DNA of 64,000 bases from Ectobacillus panaciterrae DSM 19096 (GTDB lineage: Bacteria > Bacillota > Bacilli > Bacillales > Bacillaceae_G), in contig NZ_AUMR01000013.1 in NCBI RefSeq assembly GCF_000430785.1, positions 1 to 64,000 of the forward strand, given 5' to 3'. Positions 57,347 to 64,000 of this stretch are shown piece by piece (the stretch's first letter is position 1; each line of letters starts with the position of its first letter). Position numbers and translations under genes: made by a program. The notes below the pieces were generated by a model, which did no database searches, had not been told where the DNA came from, and worked only from the letters and a program-made list of their open reading frames with translations.

Positions 57347-57586
57347 ATGGAAAGAAGATGGGGGAAGTGGAATTGTTTCCGCTGTTCCTTCTCCTCTAAT
57401 GACGCTCATCTCTTTTCTTTAAACGACTGCGCACTCTTCCTTCAATCAACAATTACAAATCAACAGTTAAGAGATTTTTTACACCTGTCCTCAGATTCAG
57501 TCGCAAAAAAATTGCTGATTGCAATGGATATGCCTTATACAGGCACAACGAAGGCAAGAAAATATCATCTGTCAATCGAAGAATGA
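57347..57586 (+). pseudogene. C-terminal remnant of an unidentified gene
   Basis: The frame ends in protein-like sequence: TITNQQLRDFLHLSSDSVAK then KLLIAMDMPYTGTTKARKYH, reminiscent of a small HTH-like tail. The beginning has no ribosome site and looks non-coding. Probably a remnant. After it comes an R1-repeat fragment (57630-57666). Confidence 0.35.
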
Positions 57587-57693
57587 ATTACGTTTTTTCT
57601 ATACCAGTCTATTTTGCTGTCTAACTCTAAGGTTCTGCACCTAAGCGAGCCGATTCCACTTTTCTTAAGTGTCATAACATTGTCAAATGTATT

Positions 57694-57736
57694 TGTGATG
57701 TGCGTCACACTTAATTTTTGAACCTGATTTTATAAT
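57694..57736 (+). promoter_or_regulatory. Fnr-dependent promoter of the reductase operon
   Basis: Box TGTGATGTGCGTCACA (57694-57709) and -10 TATAAT (57731-57736). The centre is 29.5 bp before the -10, about -41.5, matching the other two units exactly. Only one box is seen here. The start would be near 57743, about 29 nt before the first ATG. Confidence 0.9.
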
Positions 57737-57771
57737 GAAGACAGTGAAGAGTTAGAGAAGGAGGGAACGTA

Positions 57772-58929
57772 ATGGATATGATAGAGCGCAGGTTTTATTC
57801 AAAAGCGCGCTTTTATTCGTTTCTCATCACAATTGTTCTTGTATGTACTGTTTGGTATTCGACAGATCGGTTCGTCCATATTGATTTGGCTACACTCGGT
57901 TATCTGCTGTCATCTCTTGTATTTGCCGTTGGCATGACCATCCGCGTCTGCTTTTGGTTTGCCAGACCGGCAACGCATCAAGTGATGAAACGAAGCTTAG
58001 AAAATTTAAAGGATACGAAACGCACGAAGCGAAATATCGCTTCTATTTTGAAAACTTTTGTGAATAACATCTTGTTGCAGAAATTTATATTCAAACGCGG
58101 TGTATACCGTGGCCTGCAGCATTTTTTAATTGCTTGGGGATGTATTGGTTCTTTTGCTTTCACGTTCGGCTTAACGTTCGGATTGTTTCGGTTCAGCTTA
58201 ATCGATTCCAACACGTACGGCGTTATTTTCATGAATCATCAGGTGGCGAGAATTCAGGCGCATGGCATTATCGCAGAGTTTATGTACAACTCTTTGAACA
58301 TCTTTGCCATGATGCTTCTAATTGGGGCGACAATGGCGCTCATCAGACGGACGATTAACAAGGATGTTCGGGTAACGCAGCGTTTCGAGTTTGATATCTT
58401 ACCGCTGCTTTTATTGCTCGGAGCGGCTGTAACAGGCCTCACCTTAACAGTTTCATATGTATTGCTAGGCGGATTTCTTCATCATTACTTAACCCTTGTT
58501 CATCAAGTTTCTGTTGTTATCTTTCTCGTATATTTCCCATTCGGCAAGCTGTTCCACGTGCCGATTCGTCCGCTGGCGACAGCGGTTCCGATGAATTATC
58601 AGGAAGTGGTGAAGGTGGATACGAGAGCATGTAAAGGCTGCAAGAATGCGTACAGCAACGATGCTCAAATTTCGGATGTAAAAGAAATACTTGCGGTGCA
58701 GCAATTCGATTTGCAGCTAGCGGACGGTTCCTACTTGGCTGATTATTGTCCATCATGCCGAAGACGCATGCGTGTTATGAAGCAATTGAATATGGAGGGG
58801 CCAAAGGGGAATCCATACGATCCAATTCAAACTATGAACGGCATTCATATTCCTGGATTCGGTCAAAAGCGCTCCGACGATTTTTATGAAGCAAAAAAAG
58901 AAGAGCAGTTAGTAACGACAAGAGGATGA
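57772..58929 (+). CDS. Cytochrome b-like membrane subunit with Cys-rich tail
   Basis: 385 residues. About six membrane helices (14-30, 40-62, 113-137, 168-191, 207-231, 240-258). His residues suitable for heme b lie at or near helix ends: His117 (GLQHFLIAWG), His156, His164 (QAHG), His237/238 and His244 (LHHYLTLVHQ), His262 (GKLFHVP). The pattern recalls NarI/DsrM-type quinol-oxidising cytochromes. A cytoplasmic C-terminal tail has two Cys pairs, C287/C290 (CKGC) and C326/C329 (CPSC), which could hold an Fe-S cluster or zinc. AAGGAGG precedes the ATG. First gene of the reductase unit and the likely quinol contact. Confidence 0.78.
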   Translation: MDMIERRFYSKARFYSFLITIVLVCTVWYSTDRFVHIDLATLGYLLSSLVFAVGMTIRVCFWFARPATHQVMKRSLENLKDTKRTKRNIASILKTFVNNILLQKFIFKRGVYRGLQHFLIAWGCIGSFAFTFGLTFGLFRFSLIDSNTYGVIFMNHQVARIQAHGIIAEFMYNSLNIFAMMLLIGATMALIRRTINKDVRVTQRFEFDILPLLLLLGAAVTGLTLTVSYVLLGGFLHHYLTLVHQVSVVIFLVYFPFGKLFHVPIRPLATAVPMNYQEVVKVDTRACKGCKNAYSNDAQISDVKEILAVQQFDLQLADGSYLADYCPSCRRRMRVMKQLNMEGPKGNPYDPIQTMNGIHIPGFGQKRSDDFYEAKKEEQLVTTRG

Positions 58930-58939
58930 GGTGAAAACG

Positions 58940-61063
58940 ATGAGTCAGTTTATAACGAAAGAAGGAGTCAAAAATTTGCATAAGCCCGGTGAAAAGCTTG
59001 TTACTACACATTGTTGCTATTGCGGGATGCAGTGTGGGATGCACATCCGGGTAGAAGAAAAAACAGGCAGAATTGCAGGTGTGGAGCCACGTTACGATTG
59101 GCCTGTGACAAAAGGGAAGATGTGCCCGAAAGGTGTAACAGCATACCAAACAATTGAGCATCCCGACCGAATTTTAAAGCCTTTAATTAAAAGAAACGGA
59201 CAATTTCATGAAGCTTCTTGGGATGAAGCATTAAGCTATATTGCGGAAAACTTTCAGCGTATTCAGCGTGATTATGGAAAGGATGCTGTTGGCGTATTCG
59301 GCGGTGTGTCCATGACGAATGAAAAATGCTATCTCGTAGGCAAATATGCGCGTGTGGGACTAGGAACGCGCTATATCGACTATAACGGACGTTTTTGTAT
59401 GAGTTCAGCTGCAGGGGGCATGCTCAAAACGTTCGGTATTGACCGCGGTATGACACTTCCAGTTCCAGATCTTGAGCATACGGATTGTTTTTTCCTTGCA
59501 GGTTCGAATTCTGCGGAATGCCATCCGACAAGCACACAATGGTTCTGGAAGGCAAAGGATAAAGGCGCAAAGCTGATTGTAGCCGATCCTCGCGAGGTGC
59601 CGATTGCACGCGTAGCAGATGTGCACTTGGATTTGAAGCCCGGTACGGATTCAGCGCTCGCAGCAGGGATGATTCATCTTCTTATTAGAGAAGGATATGT
59701 AGATTATAAATATGTCGAAGAACGCTGCAATAATTTTGAAGAATTAAAAGCATCTGTTGAGTATTGTACACCGGAGTACACTTCCATGATAACGGGAATA
59801 GCTGTTGAAAAGCTCATCAAGGCAGCTCATATTTTCGGTCAGTCTCCTCGTTCCGTCGTGATGTTTGCGCGCGGCGTCGAACAGCAATCCAAAGGTGTCG
59901 AGAACGTACAGATGTATATTACGATGTCGCTGCTTCGCGGCATGGTCGGCAAATTCGCGTCCGGCTGCGGAACATTTACAGGACAAGGCAATGGTCAAGG
60001 CGGACGGGAGCACGGTCAAAAAGCGGATTTGCTGCCGGGATATCGAAAGTTAACCGATCCAGAGGCTGTTAAATACGTATCGAGCGTATGGGGTATTCAG
60101 CCTGAGGAAATGCCGAAGCCGGGTGTATCTGCATATGAAATGTTCGATTTAATGCATAACGGAACGATCCGTGCGATGCACGTTATGTGCAGCAACCCTG
60201 CGGTATCGGCTCCAAACACGAATCACGTTTGGAAAGCCTTTGAAAAACTTGATTTCATGGTCGTAAGCGACTTCTTCATGTCAGAAACAGCGGAATTTGC
60301 CGATGTTGTTCTTCCTGCCACTTCTTGGGCGGAAGATGACGGCACTACGACCAATTTAGAAGGCCGCGTCATCCGCATCCGCAAAGTACGCGACTCGCTC
60401 GGCGAAAGCAAGTCAGACTGGGAAATCATGCAGCTCATCGCAGAGCGCATGGGCAAAGGCAAGTTTTTCCCTTACAAGGATGCGCATGAAATTTTCGAGG
60501 AATTCCGCGTGGCATCTAAGGGGGGCCCAGCCGACTATTACGGCGTAACTTGGGAGCGTATCGATAAAGAGGATGGGGTATTCTGGCCATGTCCATCTGA
60601 AGATCATCCAGGCAGCCCAACAATGTTTAAAGAACGCTTCAACAACCCAGATGGCAAAGCGAACTTAGGTATATTCAATTGGAGGGAGCCAGGAGAAGTA
60701 CCGACAGCGGAGTATCCGCACATACTTACAACAGGCCGTGTTGTGTTCCATTACCTTTCAGGAAACCAAACACGCCGCGTTGACTTCTTAATGGAACAAT
60801 GCCCGCTGCCGTACGCAGAAATGCACCCTGAGCTGGCTGCTCAATATAATTTGCATAACGGTGATAAAGTGAAGCTCGTTACGCGCCGCGGTCATATGGA
60901 ATTGGATGTTCGTCTTACAAAAACGATTCGAAATGACACGGTATTCGTACCATATCATTGGGGCAAGGAGTTGGCAGTAAATCAGTTAACAAATCCATGT
61001 CTTGACCCGATTTCCCGCATGCCGGAGTTTAAAGTGTGCGCTGTGAAGCTGGAAAAGGCATAA
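58940..61063 (+). CDS. Nas/NarB-type molybdopterin oxidoreductase, probable nitrate reductase
   Basis: 707 residues, Mo-bis-MGD family. [4Fe-4S] ligands Cys25, Cys28, Cys32 and Cys62 (CCYCGMQC and KMCPKG); Mo ligand Cys153 in YNGRFCMSSAAGG, the motif of nitrate reductases with a Cys ligand (Nap/Nas branch). The C-terminal region has ILTTGRVVFHYLSGNQTRR, as in NarB/NasA. No twin-arginine signal, so cytoplasmic. GAGGTG lies six bases before the ATG; a GTG at 58931 is less likely. Lacks the extra C-terminal Fe-S and flavin parts of some assimilatory enzymes. Formate dehydrogenase is less likely because the Mo site and NQTRR motif fit nitrate. Confidence 0.85.
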   Translation: MSQFITKEGVKNLHKPGEKLVTTHCCYCGMQCGMHIRVEEKTGRIAGVEPRYDWPVTKGKMCPKGVTAYQTIEHPDRILKPLIKRNGQFHEASWDEALSYIAENFQRIQRDYGKDAVGVFGGVSMTNEKCYLVGKYARVGLGTRYIDYNGRFCMSSAAGGMLKTFGIDRGMTLPVPDLEHTDCFFLAGSNSAECHPTSTQWFWKAKDKGAKLIVADPREVPIARVADVHLDLKPGTDSALAAGMIHLLIREGYVDYKYVEERCNNFEELKASVEYCTPEYTSMITGIAVEKLIKAAHIFGQSPRSVVMFARGVEQQSKGVENVQMYITMSLLRGMVGKFASGCGTFTGQGNGQGGREHGQKADLLPGYRKLTDPEAVKYVSSVWGIQPEEMPKPGVSAYEMFDLMHNGTIRAMHVMCSNPAVSAPNTNHVWKAFEKLDFMVVSDFFMSETAEFADVVLPATSWAEDDGTTTNLEGRVIRIRKVRDSLGESKSDWEIMQLIAERMGKGKFFPYKDAHEIFEEFRVASKGGPADYYGVTWERIDKEDGVFWPCPSEDHPGSPTMFKERFNNPDGKANLGIFNWREPGEVPTAEYPHILTTGRVVFHYLSGNQTRRVDFLMEQCPLPYAEMHPELAAQYNLHNGDKVKLVTRRGHMELDVRLTKTIRNDTVFVPYHWGKELAVNQLTNPCLDPISRMPEFKVCAVKLEKA

Positions 61064-61077
61064 GGGGGATACAACCG

Positions 61078-61620
61078 ATGAAAAAAGTGATGTATTTGGA
61101 ATTTGAACGCTGCATCGGCTGCCGCTCCTGTCAGGCGGCATGCCGGGAGTGCGGCGATCATGAATATAAAGAACGAAATTATGTAGAATACATTGATTTC
61201 ATGGAAAGCCGGCAAACGTTTCCGATGATGTGCATGCAATGTAAAGATCCGGCATGCGCCCGCGTGTGTCCGGCAAACGCCATTCAGATTACAAAAGAAG
61301 GCGTCGTTTTATCGGCTATGGAGGAAAAGTGTATCGGCTGTCGCAATTGTACGTTCGGCTGTCCGTTCGGCATTCCGAAATTCGATTTTGAAGCCAACAA
61401 AATGTACAAATGCGATATGTGTTATGACCGTACAAAAGAAGATATTCCTCCGATGTGCGCGTCTGTTTGTCCGAGCGAAGCGATTCGCTTCATTGATTTT
61501 GATGAAATGCAGGCGCTGCGCCGCAACCGCGCCCGCATGAATTTAATCGAAGGCAAAAAGCCTTCAGAGGGAAACAAGTGGAATTTCGTTCCTGAATTTT
61601 TCGGTGTATATACAGAGTAG
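61078..61620 (+). CDS. Ferredoxin-type protein with four [4Fe-4S] motifs
   Basis: 180 residues with sixteen Cys in four sets: CIGCRSCQAAC (12-22), CMQCKDPACARVCP, CIGCRNCTFGCP and CDMC ... CASVCP. This is the NrfC/DmsB/HybA electron-transfer subunit pattern. No signal peptide, so it stays on the cytoplasmic side, probably docking to the molybdoenzyme and to the membrane subunit. The ATG at 61078 follows GGGGGA; an upstream frame overlapping the reductase is not used. Confidence 0.92.
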   Translation: MKKVMYLEFERCIGCRSCQAACRECGDHEYKERNYVEYIDFMESRQTFPMMCMQCKDPACARVCPANAIQITKEGVVLSAMEEKCIGCRNCTFGCPFGIPKFDFEANKMYKCDMCYDRTKEDIPPMCASVCPSEAIRFIDFDEMQALRRNRARMNLIEGKKPSEGNKWNFVPEFFGVYTE

Positions 61621-61646
61621 TCCTAATCAGAAGGGAGGAAAACGAG

Positions 61647-62171
61647 ATGAGTGAAAAGAAAAAGCGTCATCGTGAAGAAACGGATCATGATATGAGCAAT
61701 TTAATAGATAATTTAAAGCGAGTGGACGATGTGAAATACAATCGCCGCGCATTCATTAAATCCATGACTGGCGCAACAGTAGCCATCGGAATTGCGACGC
61801 TCCCATTTCAAATCGCAGGTGCCATGAAAAAAGAAGATGATCCGACCCATGTGAAAATAATAGAGTTATCCTCCTTGCCGAAAGGAAAATCTGTCACCTT
61901 CAGTTATCCGACTGAAAGTGATACGGCTATTTTGGTTCATACTGTAAATGGCGAGCTCGTAGCTTACAACAATAAATGCACGCATTTGCAATGCCCTGTA
62001 TTTTATGAAAAAGAGCGTGATATTCTTATGTGCCCTTGTCATCGTGGATTTTTCGATATCAAAACAGGTCATCCTGTAGAGGGGCCGCCGCAACGGGAGC
62101 TTCCGCTCATCGAACTGGAAGTAAAAAACGGTGTGGTATATGCGGTAGGAAGGAAGTATCGTCATGAGTAA
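61647..62171 (+). CDS. Rieske [2Fe-2S] protein with twin-arginine motif
   Basis: 174 residues. Rieske ligands C111/H113 (CTHLQC) and C129/H132 (CPCH), with the disulfide Cys pair C116 and C131. Residues 32-60 have NRRAFIKSM followed by a hydrophobic helix (TGATVAIGIATLPFQIAGAM), a Tat-type membrane anchor as in bc-complex Rieske proteins. The domain is therefore expected outside the membrane, with a long charged cytoplasmic N-terminus. AGGGAGG before the ATG. Part of the Fnr-driven unit; unusual companion for a Nas-type reductase. Confidence 0.92.
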   Translation: MSEKKKRHREETDHDMSNLIDNLKRVDDVKYNRRAFIKSMTGATVAIGIATLPFQIAGAMKKEDDPTHVKIIELSSLPKGKSVTFSYPTESDTAILVHTVNGELVAYNNKCTHLQCPVFYEKERDILMCPCHRGFFDIKTGHPVEGPPQRELPLIELEVKNGVVYAVGRKYRHE

Positions 62172-62358
62172 GAAAGGATGGTTCTTCGTTATCTTAGCTG
62201 CTTTGATTGTAAATGTCGTTTCCTTGCAATTCACAATTGAAGCGTTCTATGGAAGAGAAGATCACGTTGTTACTAGACAAACTATAATCAGTATCATATG
62301 TGTGGTTATCACGCTAATCGCTTACTTTCAATGGAAAAGGCTTGAATATAAAAAATAA
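62164..62358 (+). CDS. Two-helix small membrane protein (64 aa)
   Basis: 64 residues: helices at about 6-25 and 41-56, short charged loop (EAFYGREDHVVTRQ) and basic end (WKRLEYKK). The ATG overlaps the Rieske gene by eight bases and has AGGAAG upstream. Not recognised; position suggests an accessory subunit stabilising the membrane part. Confidence 0.75.
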   Translation: MSKKGWFFVILAALIVNVVSLQFTIEAFYGREDHVVTRQTIISIICVVITLIAYFQWKRLEYKK

Positions 62359-62390
62359 GAAGCAAAGGCACGGTTGCCTTTGCTTCTTTG
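62357..62390 (+). terminator. Terminator of the reductase operon
   Basis: AAGAAGCAAAGGCA-CGGT-TGCCTTTGCTTCTT followed by a weak T-run. Confidence 0.88.
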
Positions 62391-62460
62391 GTTTATAAGA
62401 AAAACAGTAGAATAAGTGATGCAAAAAGCGTCTGGCTGCAAAACGATTTAAGGCCACAAA

Positions 62461-62904
62461 TTATGCGCCGAAATGCATGTAGGCAATCTCCGCATCCGGA
62501 CATTTTTGCTTCAATGCCATAATGAAAGCATTTTTATCCTCCGGCAGGGCAATTGTCACCTGCTTATGCGGATGCAGCATCACTTGAATGCGCAGAAATG
62601 TCCAAGCGAAGCCGCTTGCCGGGTCTTTTACGAACCGAATGGCAGTGATGCGTTCCAAATTGATTTGTGACTTAAAGGGACCGAAATGATTCACTAAATG
62701 CTCTTCTGTAATTTCGAGATACGAACGGTTCAAAGCCCAAAGCAGGATAGTGCCCGCCGTCACACATACGATTCCTAAGGCGATGCATGCTATCCTGATT
62801 AAGCTGCTTCCTCCTGTGCCCAGCACAAGAAGCAAGAGTCCGATTGGAGTCAACGCTATTGATGTACCCGTCAAAGCCGCATGCTTTTTTACCGAGAATT
62901 TCAT
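62461..62904 (-). CDS. PH-domain-like membrane protein
   Basis: 147 residues. Two hydrophobic helices (about 12-28 and 33-55) are followed by a bacterial PH-like domain beginning RSYLEITEEHLVNHFGPFKS and containing INLERITAIRF. ATG with AAGGGGGG five bases upstream. Function unknown. Between it and 63250 I see no gene, only an AT-rich stretch (62905-63249). Confidence 0.75.
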   Translation of the reverse strand: MKFSVKKHAALTGTSIALTPIGLLLLVLGTGGSSLIRIACIALGIVCVTAGTILLWALNRSYLEITEEHLVNHFGPFKSQINLERITAIRFVKDPASGFAWTFLRIQVMLHPHKQVTIALPEDKNAFIMALKQKCPDAEIAYMHFGA

Positions 62905-63249
62905 ATATACCCCCCTTGGATTGCCGTTATAGGTCAATTCATTTGCGGCCGGATTAACCGCTATATATTAGCCTACAAAATCTCATGTAACAAAAAAAGA
63001 GAAGACATCTTTCTTTTTCGTTACAGCTTGTTTACAGAAGAATTTCCTTTCATAAACAAAAAGAGATTCCCGGTATACAAAGCATCCCGTTTTATTTTGC
63101 TGTTTTCGGATAAGCAATAAGATGTATGTATCATTTTTCACAGTCGGACGGCCGCATATTCTCAAGTACATCGATGGTCATTCTATGTTGTATATCGCCG
63201 TACAAATTCTTAAAAATCATGAGTTCCGTCCGCACATAATGACGCCCGC

Positions 63250-63462
63250 TCAATAAGAGGTTGCCAAGGTTTCTTCTTTGTACTTCTTCTCATATACCAT
63301 TTCCATCGCGGAAAGGTACAACTTCGTTTGTGCGATTTTGGTTTCCTGCTTCTCCTCGATTCGCTGTGCATTTGCGTGCTCCACAAAAAGCAAAGCTTCA
63401 TATATCGGCCTGTGGGCTGCTTGCTCAAGCAGCAGCCACTCGGTTATTCGCCTTAGAGACAT
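63250..63462 (-). CDS. Small hypothetical protein (70 aa)
   Basis: 70 residues, soluble, helical, charged (RPIYEALLFVEHANAQRIEE). The ATG at 63462 has GGAGG seven bases upstream. The whole start region is part of a 15-bp hairpin (63461-63519). Not recognised. Confidence 0.65.
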   Translation of the reverse strand: MSLRRITEWLLLEQAAHRPIYEALLFVEHANAQRIEEKQETKIAQTKLYLSAMEMVYEKKYKEETLATSY

Positions 63463-63519
63463 GATAAAACCTCCGTTCATTCGCTGTGTGAGGTGCGAAT
63501 AGAGCGGAGGTTTTATCAT
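63461..63519 (-). promoter_or_regulatory. Hairpin sequestering a start site
   Basis: On the minus strand ATGATAAAACCTCCG (63519-63505) pairs perfectly with CGGAGGTTTTATCAT (63475-63461). The 3' arm contains the GGAGG ribosome site and the first two bases of the ATG of the 70-aa gene. An inner ATTCGC/GCGAAT stem lies in the loop. Confidence 0.6.
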
Positions 63520-63593
63520 AAATTAGGTAATACCCCACTTCAAGTGTGTGAAAGGCGTAGGCAAAAGGTAAGTGGGGGAGATTCATAAGCATA

Positions 63594-64000
63594 TTAGGCT
63601 AATAATTCTTCATGAGGTGCTCGAATCACATCCTCATAATGACAAAGCAAATTCTCGAAAATTTGCTCCCAGCTTTGCGACAGAGCATATTCTCTTGCAT
63701 AAAGTCTCATATGATTGCGTGTTTCGATATCATCGAGAAGCGATTCTACAGAAGCGACAAACTGATCCGCTTGTTTCGGTTCGCATAAGAAGCCTGTTTT
63801 CCCGTCAGCTATAATGTTTTTTACGCCGCCCGCATTAGCTCCGACGACCGGGGTGCCGCATGCAAGCGATTCAAGCACCACATTTCCGAACGTTTCGGTC
63901 GGAGAAGGAAACACCATGAGGTCAGAAGAAGAATACACTTGTGCAAGTTCTTCCCCTTTTAGATAGCCGGTGAATGTGACGTTTCCCTTGCACGCCTCCT
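63594..64000 (-). CDS. Glycosyltransferase family 4, C-terminal part (truncated by window)
   Basis: Partial: the gene runs off the right end of the window. The visible ~135 residues include the upstream NVTFTGYLKGEELAQVYSSS and the donor-site motif PSPTETFGNVVLESLACG with the GT4-type E-x7-E pair, then GGVKNIIADGKTGFL. It transfers a sugar from an activated donor; acceptor unknown. No start can be given. Confidence 0.88.
   Translation of the reverse strand, partial: EACKGNVTFTGYLKGEELAQVYSSSDLMVFPSPTETFGNVVLESLACGTPVVGANAGGVKNIIADGKTGFLCEPKQADQFVASVESLLDDIETRNHMRLYAREYALSQSWEQIFENLLCHYEDVIRAPHEELLA

Noticed and set aside
57146-57409. 87-codon minus-strand open frame with Asn-rich 7-residue repeats
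   Set aside because: Arises from the 21-bp tandem repeats and the fnr 3' end; lacks a ribosome site.

Overview
The window comes from a low-to-moderate-GC, spore-forming Firmicute, most likely Bacillus and close to but diverged from the Bacillus cereus group. The basis is protein resemblance (glycogen operon, pckA/metK, luxS, yteA-type sporulation protein), strong AGGAGG ribosome sites, many GTG/TTG starts, S-box and c-di-GMP-I riboswitches, and a C-terminal-cluster Fnr. Species assignment is inference; no search was possible.

Layout. 1-2000: two tRNAs, a dispersed repeat and ldh with tandem palindromic operators. 2.1-10 kb: glycogen operon glgB-C-D-A-P. 10-14.2 kb: lipase, AIM24-family protein, cold-shock protein and yteA, interspersed with three families of dispersed palindromic repeats. 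14.2-23 kb: menaquinone genes menA (divergent), menF-D-H-B, then menE-C from their own promoter. 23-30 kb: SDR-like enzyme, carbonic anhydrase, yidD, luxS with an overlapping small ytzI gene, ytkD, a ytlACD-type ABC transporter, then a c-di-GMP-I riboswitch in front of a small SinI-type anti-repressor. 30-36 kb: pckA, SAM riboswitch-metK, a TetR/MFS efflux pair with a large palindromic operator. 36-40 kb: a variable, AT-rich stretch with VanZ, a decayed gene copy, a frameshifted sulfotransferase and small genes. 40-46 kb: isoaspartyl dipeptidase plus YfcC-type carrier with a -24/-12 promoter, and a divergent sigma-54 activator. 46-51.5 kb: SulP/ArsR/Cys-rich operon, IS remnants, a methyltransferase and the intact parent of the decayed copy.

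51.5-62.4 kb is the most notable block. It holds three transcription units, each preceded by a palindrome TGTGA-N6-TCACA whose centre lies exactly 29.5 bp before the first base of a -10 hexamer (position about -41.5, the class II activator position): narK-moaA; moaE-moaD-moaC-moeB-fnr; and a five-gene unit encoding a b-type cytochrome-like membrane protein with Cys pairs, a Nas/NarB-type molybdopterin oxidoreductase, a four-cluster ferredoxin, a Rieske protein with a twin-arginine motif, and a two-helix membrane protein. The fnr gene lies in the second unit. I read this as an Fnr-controlled anaerobic nitrate module in which a cytoplasmic Nas-type enzyme appears wired to the quinone pool, fed by menaquinone from the men genes. 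No narGHJI is present in the window. The assembly of the enzyme is inference.

62.4-64 kb: PH-domain protein, a small gene whose start is buried in a hairpin, and the C-terminal part of a glycosyltransferase running off the window.
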